Source: Massilia sp. HP4
GTDB taxonomy: Bacteria; Pseudomonadota; Gammaproteobacteria; Burkholderiales; Burkholderiaceae_D
Direction: 5' to 3'
DNA length: 64,000 nucleotides
NCBI RefSeq assembly: GCF_005222695.1
Contig: NZ_STGG01000052.1
Span: 24,359-88,358, forward strand
A program made the translations under genes and the position numbers. This document shows, piece by piece, positions 56,343-64,000 of the stretch; positions within the stretch are counted from its first letter, which is position 1, and each line of letters opens with the position of its first letter. Below the pieces are notes generated by a model that saw only the letters and a list, made by a program, of their open reading frames with translations, was not told where the DNA came from and ran no database searches.

Positions 56343-57353
56343 TTATGAATCGCTCCGCACGCCGCTGATCTGCGCCAGCTGGTTCAATCCGTCAGGAGCG
56401 AGCTCCTCCATCAATTCGGTGAAATTCATGTCGACCAGCCCCCTGGCCCGCTGCAGCAGCAAAGGCACCGGGCTCGATGGTTCGGCCCGCGCATACCAGG
56501 CGCAGATGCGTTCCAGCAGGCGCACCACGTCGGCGCGGCCGGCGATCTCGCCTTCATGGCGCGCGGCGACCGCGGCGGCGCCCTCGCGGGCCGCTTCGTC
56601 CTGCTGCGGCGCGGCGGCGGCGGCCAGGTGCGGGCGCAGCCGGCCGGCCGCGCGTTGCAGCAGGCCGGCAAGCGGCGCCAGGTCGATGCCCATGCCGGCG
56701 TCCAGGTGCCGGGCCAGCGTCGCTTCGATGTCCGCCACGCTGGCGCCGGCCGCATCCAGCGCCGTGCAGGTGGCGGCCAGCTCGTCCTTCGATGCCGCGC
56801 CGAAGGCGGCCAGGATCGTGGCCGGGGATGCGCCCTCGGCCTCATCCTGTTCGCCGGCCTCGATCGCGCGCAGGCTGAAGGCGCCGATGGCGCGCGCCTC
56901 GACCAGCGGCAGGTCGCGCAACTGGCGCAGCATGGCGCCCGGCTCCACCAGCGCCGCCAGCGTGTTCAGGCGCAAGGTCGGATCGTTGCCGTCGTCGGCA
57001 TCGAGCTGCGGATGGAGTTGTTCCCAATGCGCGGACAGGAGCGCCGCCAGCAGCGCCAGGCCGGCCGCCAGCCCCGGAGCGCCATCGTGGCCGAGCAGCG
57101 CACGCGCCAGGCCGACCGCGACCCGCAGGTCGCGCGTGCGCTGCATCAGCTCGAGCGCCAGTGCGCGCGCCTCCTTCCAGTCCGGCCCCGTGGCCGGCGT
57201 GATCGTGCTGCCGTATCGGACTTCGGGCTTGCCGTCCAGCGCCGCCTCGAGCGCCAGGAATTGCGGATCGTATTCCAGGTCCTCGCCGCAAGGCAGCAGC
57301 TCGTCGAGTGGCGCGGCGAAGGCCGCGAGGGAAGTCAGTGGGATGTCGGTCAT
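56343..57353 (-). CDS. tssA: T6SS protein TssA (ImpA N-terminal family)
   Basis: This 336-residue protein starts with the ImpA_N domain (about 8-130), containing CGEDLEYDPQFLALE, DWKEARALALELMQRTRDL and HWEQLHPQLDADDGNDP. A variable helical middle and a short C-terminal domain follow. This length and tail fit the short TssA class that caps or nucleates sheath and tube assembly at the baseplate. It is the first structural gene after pppA (26-bp spacer). Confidence 0.93.
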   Translation of the reverse strand: MTDIPLTSLAAFAAPLDELLPCGEDLEYDPQFLALEAALDGKPEVRYGSTITPATGPDWKEARALALELMQRTRDLRVAVGLARALLGHDGAPGLAAGLALLAALLSAHWEQLHPQLDADDGNDPTLRLNTLAALVEPGAMLRQLRDLPLVEARAIGAFSLRAIEAGEQDEAEGASPATILAAFGAASKDELAATCTALDAAGASVADIEATLARHLDAGMGIDLAPLAGLLQRAAGRLRPHLAAAAAPQQDEAAREGAAAVAARHEGEIAGRADVVRLLERICAWYARAEPSSPVPLLLQRARGLVDMNFTELMEELAPDGLNQLAQISGVRSDS

Positions 57354-57379
57354 GGCGCTTGTCCTTGGTTCAGGAAGAC

Positions 57380-58243
57380 TTACGCCAACCCGGGTCGGCT
57401 GGACGCGGACCGGTCCGCATTTTTTTCGGCCAGCTCCTCTGTGCTGCCGAAACGCGCCAGCAGCACCGTGACGTTGTCGCGGCTCGCATGCCGCCCGGCC
57501 AGTGCGAGCAGGCCGGCGCAGGCGGCGTGCAGGTCTTCTTCACGCCGCAGCAGGGCCGCGATCTCGGCATGCGGCGCCCAGCCGTGCAAGCCGTCGCTGC
57601 ACAGCAGCAGCAGGTCGCCCGCACACACTTCGTGATAGTCGAGATCGGGCGCCACGGCCGGCGCGGGACCGATCGCCTGCAACAGCAGGTTGCGCGGCGG
57701 CAGTTCGCCCGGCGCGCTCGACTCCAGCGCCAGCTGGTAGGCGGTCTGGTCGCGCGTCAGCTGGACCAGGATGCCGTCGCGGCAGCGGTACAGCCGGCTG
57801 TCGCCGACGTGGAACGAGACGATGGCGCCCTGCGCCGGCAGGAATTGCAGCCCGGTCAGGGTGCTGCCCATGCCGTCGCCGTCGGCATGGCCGTGTGCGC
57901 GGTTCTCTTCATACAGCAGCGCGTTGGCCTGGTCGACCGCGCGCCGCAGGCGCACCATGCTGTCCCAGCGCAGATCGAGTTCGGTGGCGTCCGGGTCGCC
58001 CGCCGCACTGCCTGCGCACGACGCTGCCGCGCCCTCGGCCAGGCTGCGCACCAGCGCGGCCAGCGCCCCGCTGCTGGCGACCTCGCCGGCCATGTGACCG
58101 CCCATGCCGTCGGCGACGGCGGCCAGCCCCAGGCCAGCGTCGACCACGAAGCAATCCTCATTGCGCGCACGCACCGCGCCGGCCTCGCTCATGCCGCAGG
58201 CCTGCATGGCCAGGCGCGGGTGTTCCGGTGTGTGAATGAGCAT
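57380..58243 (-). CDS. pppA: PP2C-type Ser/Thr phosphatase, T6SS PppA
   Basis: This 287-residue PPM-family phosphatase has metal-binding motifs RNEDC (27-31, with D30), VADGMGGH (43-50), FHVGDSRLYR, CSDGLHGW and SRDNVTVLL in the correct order, so it should be active. In H1-type T6SS, PppA reverses PpkA phosphorylation of the FHA protein. It is the first gene of the minus-strand T6SS unit. The AT-rich 58244-58438 region upstream probably holds the operon promoter, shared divergently with the ECF sigma gene. Confidence 0.92.
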   Translation of the reverse strand: MLIHTPEHPRLAMQACGMSEAGAVRARNEDCFVVDAGLGLAAVADGMGGHMAGEVASSGALAALVRSLAEGAAASCAGSAAGDPDATELDLRWDSMVRLRRAVDQANALLYEENRAHGHADGDGMGSTLTGLQFLPAQGAIVSFHVGDSRLYRCRDGILVQLTRDQTAYQLALESSAPGELPPRNLLLQAIGPAPAVAPDLDYHEVCAGDLLLLCSDGLHGWAPHAEIAALLRREEDLHAACAGLLALAGRHASRDNVTVLLARFGSTEELAEKNADRSASSRPGLA

Positions 58244-58462
58244 GTGCTTGCCTGCGGACGGTGATGAACATGCGTCTAGCTACGCAGCGATCGCACGCCC
58301 GGATGCGGCGCCGCGCATTCCCGCGCCCTGCAAGATGTATTGACGATTCGTAACTAGTCTTGTGCTTTTATTAGTTTATCCCTATTGAATAATCAAAACC
58401 GATAGATTGTTATAAGTAGATACGATTGGCCGTAACTATTGGTTTCCTGCACGATCGTGTTC
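58244..58462. promoter_or_regulatory. Divergent AT-rich region between the T6SS operon and the ECF sigma gene
   Basis: Bases 58335-58440 are sharply AT-rich compared with both flanks, as expected of promoters for the pppA-led T6SS unit and the ECF sigma gene. I could not assign specific -35/-10 boxes with confidence. Confidence 0.5.
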
Positions 58463-59284
58463 ATGAACCTGACGCACGATCGACACAGTCACCTGGCGGG
58501 CCTGATCACCGCCGCCGCCGCCGGCGACCACGCCGCCTTCCGCGAATTGCACGGCCTGACGCACGACTACCTGTACCACACGGCACTGCGGCTGCTGCGC
58601 TTGCCCAGCCTGGCCGAAGACGTGCTGCAGGATGCCTACCTGAGCGTGTGGCTGCATGCCTCGTCGTTCCGGCCCGGCCAGGCCAGCCCGATGACCTGGC
58701 TGATCGCCATCGTGCGCAACCGCGCCTTCAGCATCCTGCGCAGCAACCGCAACGGCATCGCCTCGCTGATGTCGGATGACGACCCGGCGCTGCTGGCCGA
58801 GACGGTGCAGGGCGACGAGATCGACGCCGGCGCCCAGGTCTACGACACGCTGGCGCAGATGCGCCTGGCACAGGCGATGACCCGGCTGGAACCGGCCCAG
58901 CGCCAGAGCATCGCGCTGGCCTTCGGGCAGGAATTGACGCACGCCGAGATCGCCCGCCACCTGGGCGTCCCACTGGGAACGGCGAAGAGCTGGCTGCGGC
59001 GCGGCCTGGAGCGGCTGCGCCTGTATATGGAAGAACCGGACACGCAGGCGATCAAGCTGTCGGCGAGGCATCGCCAGGGCATCGGGCTCGACGCGCGTGC
59101 GGGAGACACCCGGACCTGGCGCAACGCCACCGGGAAGCCGGTGGCAAGAAAGAAGGGTCAGCCGCCGCGCTGCTTTTCCCAGGCGCGCGGACTGCCTGCC
59201 ATCACTTCCTGCATCTGCGTGCGCAGCCAGAGCAGCCCGGGGTCGCCGTCGCTGCTCGGATGCCAGGCCATGCACAGCGTGTAG
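58463..59284 (+). CDS. ECF-type RNA polymerase sigma factor with abnormal C-terminal extension
   Basis: The N-terminal 190 residues are a standard ECF sigma factor: region 2 (about 30-90; EDVLQDAYLSVWLHA, SPMTWLIAIVRNRAFSILR) and region 4 (about 130-185; HAEIARHLGVPLGTAKSWLRRG). The normal end would be near LRLYMEE (about nt 59037). The frame continues for about 80 more residues of low-complexity, basic sequence and stops only at 59284, 127 bp inside the opposing LysR gene. That tail looks non-native. No anti-sigma gene follows. ATG 58463 is chosen; an earlier GTG at 58439 is in frame. It is divergent from the T6SS operon. Confidence 0.85.
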   Translation: MNLTHDRHSHLAGLITAAAAGDHAAFRELHGLTHDYLYHTALRLLRLPSLAEDVLQDAYLSVWLHASSFRPGQASPMTWLIAIVRNRAFSILRSNRNGIASLMSDDDPALLAETVQGDEIDAGAQVYDTLAQMRLAQAMTRLEPAQRQSIALAFGQELTHAEIARHLGVPLGTAKSWLRRGLERLRLYMEEPDTQAIKLSARHRQGIGLDARAGDTRTWRNATGKPVARKKGQPPRCFSQARGLPAITSCICVRSQSSPGSPSLLGCQAMHSV

Positions 59285-60132
59285 GTCAGGAAGGGGAAGG
59301 CCAGCTCGACCACCTCGACGCAGGGGTGGTCGTAGGGTGCGATGAAGGCCGGCACGGTGCACACCAGGTCGCTCTGGCCGACGATCGCGACGACGGCGCT
59401 GAAATCGCGCACCGCCATCATCGTGTGGCGCGAATGGCCCAGCCGGTACAGCTGTTCGTCCATGAAGCCGTGCAGGCTGCTGTCGCGCGCCACGTTCACA
59501 TGGTCGAGGGTGCAGTATTCTTCCAGTGTCACCGGCGCCTTTCCCCGCGCGTGGTCGCGGCGCTGCACCATCACATAGGGCGTCGTCATCAGCTCGCGGC
59601 TGAACAAGCCCGACGGCAGCAGGCAGGCCGTGCTGAAGCACAGGTCGACCTCGCCTTTTTCGAGCCGGCTCGCCAGGTCGCTCCCGTCCGGGGCGCTCAA
59701 GGTCAGGCGCAAGCCCTTGTTGCCGAGCGCCTGCATGCGGCGCGCCAAGCCGGGCAGGATCACCGCGGCGCCGGTATTGTTGGCCACGACATTGAAGGTG
59801 CGCGTGGCGCTGTCGGGGTCGAAGTCGTCGGAATCGAAGCGCACCGCCGCGTTCAATCCCGCCAGCGCCGGCTGCAGCCGGCGGTGCAGCTTGAGCGCGA
59901 ACGGCGACGGCGCCAGGCCGCGCCCGCTCTCGGCCGGCACCAGCAGCGGATCGCCGAACAGCTGGCGCAGGCGCGACAGCTGCGCCGACAGGGCCGGCTG
60001 GCTGACGTGCAGGCGCGCCGCGGCGCGCGTCACATTGCACTCCTCGAGCAGGACGTTCAGCGACAGCAGCAGTGGCAGGTCGGCGCCGCGCAGGGACGGC
60101 GCCGCGCGCGAGAGGGAGAGTGGCTTGTTCAT
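59158..60132 (-). CDS. LysR family transcriptional regulator
   Basis: This 324-residue regulator has a winged helix-turn-helix near 18-80 (LNVLLEECNVTRAAARLHVS, QPALSAQLSRLRQLFGDPLL) and an effector domain (about 105-310). The sequence resembles the NodD/NahR-like branch. It lies 70 bp downstream of the SDR gene in the same direction and may be co-transcribed. Its 3' end is overlapped antisense by the ECF sigma frame. Confidence 0.9.
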   Translation of the reverse strand: MNKPLSLSRAAPSLRGADLPLLLSLNVLLEECNVTRAAARLHVSQPALSAQLSRLRQLFGDPLLVPAESGRGLAPSPFALKLHRRLQPALAGLNAAVRFDSDDFDPDSATRTFNVVANNTGAAVILPGLARRMQALGNKGLRLTLSAPDGSDLASRLEKGEVDLCFSTACLLPSGLFSRELMTTPYVMVQRRDHARGKAPVTLEEYCTLDHVNVARDSSLHGFMDEQLYRLGHSRHTMMAVRDFSAVVAIVGQSDLVCTVPAFIAPYDHPCVEVVELAFPFLTYTLCMAWHPSSDGDPGLLWLRTQMQEVMAGSPRAWEKQRGG

Positions 60133-60202
60133 GGTTACTTTTTTTTCCGAATGGTCGCAGGCGGCTCACGTGCCGCCTGCAAACGTTTTCACATCAGTGA
60201 CA

Positions 60203-60982
60203 TCATACGGTGGGAACGGTTCCACCATCGATGACGAACTCGGCGCCGTGGACCGAGGCCGCCAGCGGCGACAACAGGAAGGCGACCAGCTCGGCGACTT
60301 CTTCCGGCTTGCCGGGGCGGCCGATCGGGATGCCGCCGAGCGAGACCATGACCTGCTGGCGCGCCTCCTCGACGCTGCAGCCGCCATGGGCCGCCAGGCC
60401 TGCCAGGAAATCCTGGGCGGCGCCGGTCTCGATGAAGCCGGGCGCCACGGCATTGACACGGATGCCGCGCGGGCCGAACTCCTTCGCCAGCGACTTGCTG
60501 TAATTGGCCAGGGCCGCCTTGGCCGCGGCGTAGGCGACCGTCGATTCGTACAGCGGCAGGCGGCGCTGGATCGAGGTGATGTGCACGATGGCGCCCGCGC
60601 CCCGCTGCACCATGGCCGGCAGGAAGGCGCGATCGACCCGCACCGCGCTCATCAGATTGAGCTGGAGCGCGTCTTCCCACATGGCGTCGGTGAGCGCCAG
60701 CGCACCGCCGCCGGGCGCCGAGGAGCCGCCGACATTGTTGACCACGAAATCCAGGTGGCCGAATTCGGCATGGACGGTCTCGACCAGGCGGCGCGCGCCG
60801 TCGGCGCTGGCCAGGTCCGCTTCCAGGTAGCGCACGCCCGCTACCGGCTCGGACGGCTGGCCGCGCGCCGGGGCGATCACGGTCGCGCCGCGTTCGGCCA
60901 GCACGCGCACGATGGCCTGGCCCATTCCCTTGGTGCCGCCGGTGACCAGGGCCCGCTTGCCTTCGAAGGAATAGTTGCTCAT
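60203..60982 (-). CDS. SDR family NAD(P)-dependent oxidoreductase
   Basis: This 259-residue Rossmann enzyme has the cofactor motif TGGTKGMG (about 14-21), NNVGG (about 82-86), catalytic Ser in HITSIQ (about 135-140), Y-x-x-x-K as YAAAK (about 150-154) and the post-motif NAVAPGFIETG. It belongs to the classical SDR group with no identifiable substrate. It overlaps the NTF2-like gene by four bases, so the two products probably act together. Confidence 0.92.
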   Translation of the reverse strand: MSNYSFEGKRALVTGGTKGMGQAIVRVLAERGATVIAPARGQPSEPVAGVRYLEADLASADGARRLVETVHAEFGHLDFVVNNVGGSSAPGGGALALTDAMWEDALQLNLMSAVRVDRAFLPAMVQRGAGAIVHITSIQRRLPLYESTVAYAAAKAALANYSKSLAKEFGPRGIRVNAVAPGFIETGAAQDFLAGLAAHGGCSVEEARQQVMVSLGGIPIGRPGKPEEVAELVAFLLSPLAASVHGAEFVIDGGTVPTV

Positions 60983-61305
60983 GGTGCGATCTCCAGCGCG
61001 GCGATGGCGTCGCCGCGCAGTGCGAAGCGGAAGGCCAGCGTGACGGGGCTGCCGGCGAAGTTTCCGCTCACTTCGGCGTGCAGCGTGCAGCCGTCATCGG
61101 TGGGTTCGAGGCGGCGCGGCGCCATGGTCGCGTCATACCTGCGGGCGGCGTCGAGGGCCCAGGCCGCGATCGCGGGCTGGCCGCGGTGCAGGTGGCCTTC
61201 GTCGTGCACGGCGCCGTCCGGCAGGAAGGCCGCGGCGACGCCTTGCGCATCGCGCGCATTGCTGGCCGCGACATAGCTCGCGACCGGTGGGGGCAAATTG
61301 TTCAT
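60979..61305 (-). CDS. NTF2-like / SnoaL-type small protein
   Basis: This 108-residue protein has an NTF2-like fold pattern: N-terminal helix VASYVAASNARDAQGVAAAF, then FLPDGAVHDEGHLHRGQPAI and four C-terminal strands. Members act as small isomerases, cyclases or accessory subunits. ATG 61305 is preceded by AAGGAGAAACCGG, a strong ribosome site. It is the first gene of the SDR operon and divergent from a LysR gene 105 bp away, which probably regulates it. Confidence 0.85.
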   Translation of the reverse strand: MNNLPPPVASYVAASNARDAQGVAAAFLPDGAVHDEGHLHRGQPAIAAWALDAARRYDATMAPRRLEPTDDGCTLHAEVSGNFAGSPVTLAFRFALRGDAIAALEIAP

Positions 61306-61383
61306 CCGGTTTCTCCTTGAAGTAGGTGGTTCCAGTGTAGGGCCCAGCACTATGGATAAAAACTACCAAAAGCGCTATGCTCC

Positions 61384-61400
61384 ATGAACTTGCAGTTCAT
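61384..61400. promoter_or_regulatory. Inverted repeat at the LysR start, possible operator
   Basis: ATGAACT-TGC-AGTTCAT is a perfect 7+3+7 inverted repeat in the divergent region between the NTF2-SDR genes and the LysR gene. It includes the most upstream in-frame ATG (61384), which argues that translation starts downstream and that this is DNA for the regulator to bind. Confidence 0.5.
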
Positions 61401-61410
61401 AATGACTACC

Positions 61411-62340
61411 ATGAGTTCACTCGAACTGATCCGGCTTTTCCTCGCGGTCGCCGAACACCGCAGCTTTACCCTGGCCGCCCGGCGCCTGGACGTCAGCCCG
61501 ACCGCCGTCAGCAAGGGCGTGCGCGCGCTGGAAGCAAAGCACGGCGTGACGCTGTTCACCCGCACTACCCGCAGCGTCGCGCTCACCGATGCCGGCGTCA
61601 GCCTGCTCGCCGCGCTCAAGCCGGCCGTGGGCCAGATCGAGGACGCTTTTTCGGCGCTCGCGCAGTTCCAGAGCCGGCCCGCCGGGCGCCTGCGCATCAC
61701 CGCCCCGCGCGCCTTCGGCTTCTTGCTGGCGCGGGTGCTGGTGCCGCGCATGCGCGCCGCCTACCCCGAGATCGGCTTCGACCTGTCGCTCGACGACGGC
61801 CTGGTCGACCTGGTGGCCGCCGGCTTCGACGCCGGCATCCGCCTCGGCCAGTCGGTGGCCCAGGATATGGTCGCCATCCGCCTCAGCCGCCCGCTGGCCT
61901 GGTCGATCGTCGCGTCGCCCGGCTACTTCGCCGAGCATGGCGAGCCCGCCAATCCGCACGCGCTGCTGCAGCATCGCGCCATCCGTTACCGTTTCACGAC
62001 ATCAGGCATCCTGCCGCCGTGGACCTTCCGCGATGGCGACAGCGCGAGTGGAACCGAATACCAGCTCGAGCCGGAGGCCGCCCTGAGCGCCAACGACACC
62101 CGGATGATCGCCGAGCTGGCGCGCCAGGGGCTGGGCATCGCCTGCCTGCCCGATCTCGAGATCGACGACGACCTGCGCCAGGGCCGCCTGGTGCGGGTGC
62201 TCGCCGCGTTCCTGCCCGCGACCTCGGGCCTGTACCTGTACTTCCCGATGCGCAGCCAGCACCAGCCCAAGATGCGGGCCCTGATCGACGAGGCGTCGCG
62301 GCTGGCCGGCGAAGGCTTGCTCGACGCCCAGTCTCCTTAA
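61411..62340 (+). CDS. LysR family transcriptional regulator
   Basis: This 309-residue regulator has MSSLELIRLFLAVAEHRSFT at the N-terminus, helix-turn-helix near 17-60 (PTAVSKGVRALEAKHGV) and an effector domain (about 88-300) with DAGIRLGQSVAQDMVAIRL. It is of the CrgA/DsdC-like group that often represses adjacent oxidoreductases. In-frame ATGs at 61384 and 61402 are possible; 61411 matches family N-termini. It is divergent from the NTF2-SDR pair and ends overlapping the convergent hydrolase gene by 4 bp. Confidence 0.9.
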   Translation: MSSLELIRLFLAVAEHRSFTLAARRLDVSPTAVSKGVRALEAKHGVTLFTRTTRSVALTDAGVSLLAALKPAVGQIEDAFSALAQFQSRPAGRLRITAPRAFGFLLARVLVPRMRAAYPEIGFDLSLDDGLVDLVAAGFDAGIRLGQSVAQDMVAIRLSRPLAWSIVASPGYFAEHGEPANPHALLQHRAIRYRFTTSGILPPWTFRDGDSASGTEYQLEPEAALSANDTRMIAELARQGLGIACLPDLEIDDDLRQGRLVRVLAAFLPATSGLYLYFPMRSQHQPKMRALIDEASRLAGEGLLDAQSP

Positions 62341-63125
62341 TTGGCGCCGGTCGCGGCCACCGCATCCAGGATCACCCTGGCCACGTCCGCCGGGCGCGAC
62401 TGCTGCGGCACGTGGCTGGTCGCCAGCTCGGTCGTCCTGGCGCCGATCCTGGCGGCCATTGCGCGCTGCAGGCCGGGGTCGATCATGCGGTCGCGGGCGC
62501 TGACGACGAACCAGGACGGCTTGCCTTTCCAGGCCGGGGTCGTCACCTTGTCGCTGAAGGCCTTGGCCTGGATCGGGCCCTGGGTGGCTGCCATCACGGC
62601 GGCCTGGGCCGCCGGCACGTCCTGGGCGAAGTCTTCGCGCATCGCGGCGTCGGGCAGGCTCAGGAAGCCTTGCTTGTCGGCGACGAAGCGCTTGCTGCCG
62701 GGGGCGGCGGGATAGCCCTCGCCGGTCTCGGCGGTGGACTTGCCGGCATCCGGCGCGAACGCCGCCACGTACACCAGGCTCGCCACCTTGTCGTGGCCGC
62801 CGGCCTCGGTGATCACGGTGCCGCCCCAGGAATGCCCGACCAGCACCACCTTGCCCGGCTGGGTCTCGATCGCGCGGCGCGCCGCGGCGACGTCGTCGGC
62901 CAGCGAGGTCAGCGGATTCTGGATCGCGGTGACCTTCACGCCCTTGGCCTGCAACAGCGGAATGACCTTGGCCCAGTCCGAGCCGTCGGCGAAGGCGCCG
63001 TGCACGATCACGACCGATGGCTTGGTGCTTGCCTTGGCGGCGCTGTCGGCCGCGTGGACGTTGGCGCCGATGCCGGCCAGGGCGGCGGCGATGGCGAGGG
63101 AATGCAGGTGGTGGCGGATGGTCAT
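62337..63125 (-). CDS. Exported alpha/beta-fold hydrolase
   Basis: This 262-residue protein has a signal peptide (about 1-26, ending VHAA) and an alpha/beta-hydrolase fold. IVHGAFADGSDW (about 40-51) carries the oxyanion HG, nucleophile S97 lies in LVGHSWGG (about 93-100), an acid is in SARDRMIDP (about 210-218) and a C-terminal histidine in ATSHVPQQ (about 238-245). This group includes esterases of salicylate-esterase/hydroxynitrile-lyase type (EstC-like). ATG 63125 has AGGAGA upstream. The promoter region contains a 22-bp perfect palindrome. Confidence 0.9.
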   Translation of the reverse strand: MTIRHHLHSLAIAAALAGIGANVHAADSAAKASTKPSVVIVHGAFADGSDWAKVIPLLQAKGVKVTAIQNPLTSLADDVAAARRAIETQPGKVVLVGHSWGGTVITEAGGHDKVASLVYVAAFAPDAGKSTAETGEGYPAAPGSKRFVADKQGFLSLPDAAMREDFAQDVPAAQAAVMAATQGPIQAKAFSDKVTTPAWKGKPSWFVVSARDRMIDPGLQRAMAARIGARTTELATSHVPQQSRPADVARVILDAVAATGAN

Positions 63126-63159
63126 GGTGTTCTCCTGGGTGGTGTGGGTAAGTGAAGCC

Positions 63160-63165
63160 AGTATA
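63160..63165 (-). promoter_or_regulatory. Putative -10 box of the hydrolase gene
   Basis: TATACT on the minus strand, 35 bp before the hydrolase ATG. The -35 position about 17 bp further upstream has no good match and falls at the edge of the palindrome at 63186-63207, as in repressed promoters. Confidence 0.45.
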
Positions 63166-63185
63166 GGAACGGCACGCCGGTCACG

Positions 63186-63207
63186 GTATCGGTCGATCGA
63201 CCGATAC
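63186..63207. promoter_or_regulatory. 22-bp perfect palindrome, probable repressor operator
   Basis: The half-site GTATCGGTCGA is followed directly by its exact reverse complement. It lies 61 bp upstream of the hydrolase start, overlapping its presumed -35 region. Size and symmetry fit a TetR-type operator. No TetR gene is in the window. Confidence 0.65.
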
Positions 63208-63334
63208 GGGCGACCGCCCTGCCCATCCCGTTCCGCGTCACCACCAGGGGGGCGAAGCGCGCGCATCTACGACATACGGCGCCAGGGCCGGATCGGATGC
63301 GCGGACAGACGCTTTTTTCAAGGCGATGTCACCG

Positions 63335-64000
63335 TTATCTATGGATGAATCTGATCGTAATGCGCAGCAATTGCTCTACAGAAGCAACTCGCCCCCCATC
63401 GAGCGCCCACAGCCAGCCCAGGTAATTTGGCAGGCGCCATGACGCCACGCCATGAAAGCGCGCCAGCCACTCCTTGAACCGCCGGTGATAGGCGTTCACG
63501 TTCTGCACGTGGATGGCGCCCTGGGTGCTTGCGCGCACCCGCTGGCCCGCCTGGAGATTGACGGCTCGATGGGCGATGCCGTGCTCGCGGGCGAAGGCGC
63601 GGTAGGCGGCGTTGGCGTCGGTCACCAGCAGCGCCTGGGGATCGAGCTTGGGCAACAGGTATTCTTTTAACTGGGATTTTGTCAACGCGCCGCTGCCGGT
63701 GACGGCGTCGATGGTCTGCCCGCTACGGTCGCGTGCTACCAGGATGCAGTCGAGGTGGTGTGAGAGGCCGCGCAAGGCCGCCTTGCCGCCGCGCTTGCGC
63801 GGTTTGCGGTCGAGTTTGCGTGAACCCTTTTGCGATTCGAGCAGGAAGGTTTCGTCTGCTTCGACGATGCCGGTCAGTTGCCGCGGCCGGTCGTATTTGA
63901 CCCAGTGAAGAAAACGGTGACGCCAGCGAAAGGTGGTGTTGCGGTGGACGCCGACCTGCCTGGCTGCGCTGCGCACCGTGCGCGAATCGAGTAGCGCGCC
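63335..64000 (-). mobile_element. IS1595-family transposase, partial at window end
   Basis: At least 221 residues of an ISXO2-type transposase read from the window end to a stop at 63335. The sequence has TVRSAARQVGVHRNTTFRWR (helix-turn-helix), the DDE-region landmarks GIVEADETFLLESQKGSRKL and LLVTDANAAYRAF, and the C-terminal NAYHRRFKEWLARFHGV. The frame remains open through 64000, so the N-terminal zinc-ribbon part lies outside. No frameshift is seen, so the element may be active. I could not identify its terminal inverted repeat between 63210 and 63334. Confidence 0.9.

Noticed and set aside
54337..57471. Plus-strand open frame of 1044 codons across tssA-tssB-tssC
   Set aside because: Runs antisense through three confirmed T6SS genes and their spacers; no protein features.

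Overview
The window is high-GC DNA from a Gram-negative betaproteobacterium, most likely an Oxalobacteraceae member of the Massilia/Telluria type. This is inferred from protein resemblance (Acs, class I fumarase, DusA, a PEP-CTERM protein, a complete-looking imp-type type VI secretion locus). No rRNA gene is present to confirm it.

Layout. 1-6 kb: a TerD-vWA protein and a TerC-CBS-CorC membrane protein (stress/tellurite type), a small membrane protein, a decayed aromatic-acid transporter, a sterol-desaturase-type hydroxylase and a PEP-CTERM exported protein. 6.5-14 kb: a response-regulator diguanylate cyclase, tRNA-Ser(GGA), acs, a UPF0114 membrane protein, class I fumarase, murI and tRNA-His(GTG). 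14.2-16.4 kb: a tight methyltransferase / PhyH dioxygenase / Qnr-like pentapeptide operon. 16.5-22.3 kb: a second diguanylate cyclase, a YXWGXW protein, a TonB-domain periplasmic protein, a chemoreceptor and dusA. 22.5-26.3 kb: a Fur-box-controlled operon of a TonB-dependent receptor, an EF-hand protein and a DUF4198 protein. 26.4-32.3 kb: a YcaC-type hydrolase with a divergent LysR regulator, a GMC oxidoreductase, a secreted HExxH protein and an HTH-GAF regulator.

32.3-58.3 kb is a type VI secretion (T6SS) island. On the minus strand, pppA-tssA-tssB-tssC-hcp-tssE-tssF-tssG-clpV, two uncharacterised genes, then vgrG-tagH-tssK-tssL-tssM-tagF read as one long unit. Convergent to it, a plus-strand operon encodes a FecR-like protein, a DUF3365/HAMP sensor with a CxxCH motif and a PpkA-type Ser/Thr kinase. 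Kinase, phosphatase, FHA protein and TagF together form the known threonine-phosphorylation switch of T6SS. The usual TagQRST inputs and the lipoprotein TssJ are not in the locus. The most promising undescribed element is the pair of lower-GC genes between clpV and vgrG. One has a C39-like Cys-His-Asp peptidase layout (candidate effector); the other has no family I recognise.

58.4-64 kb: an ECF sigma factor whose reading frame runs into an opposing LysR gene, an SDR/NTF2-like pair with a divergent LysR regulator, an exported alpha/beta hydrolase preceded by a 22-bp perfect palindrome, and an IS1595-type transposase cut by the window end.

Starts were chosen from ribosome binding sites, family N-termini and overlaps. 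All functions come from motif reading; no database search was run.
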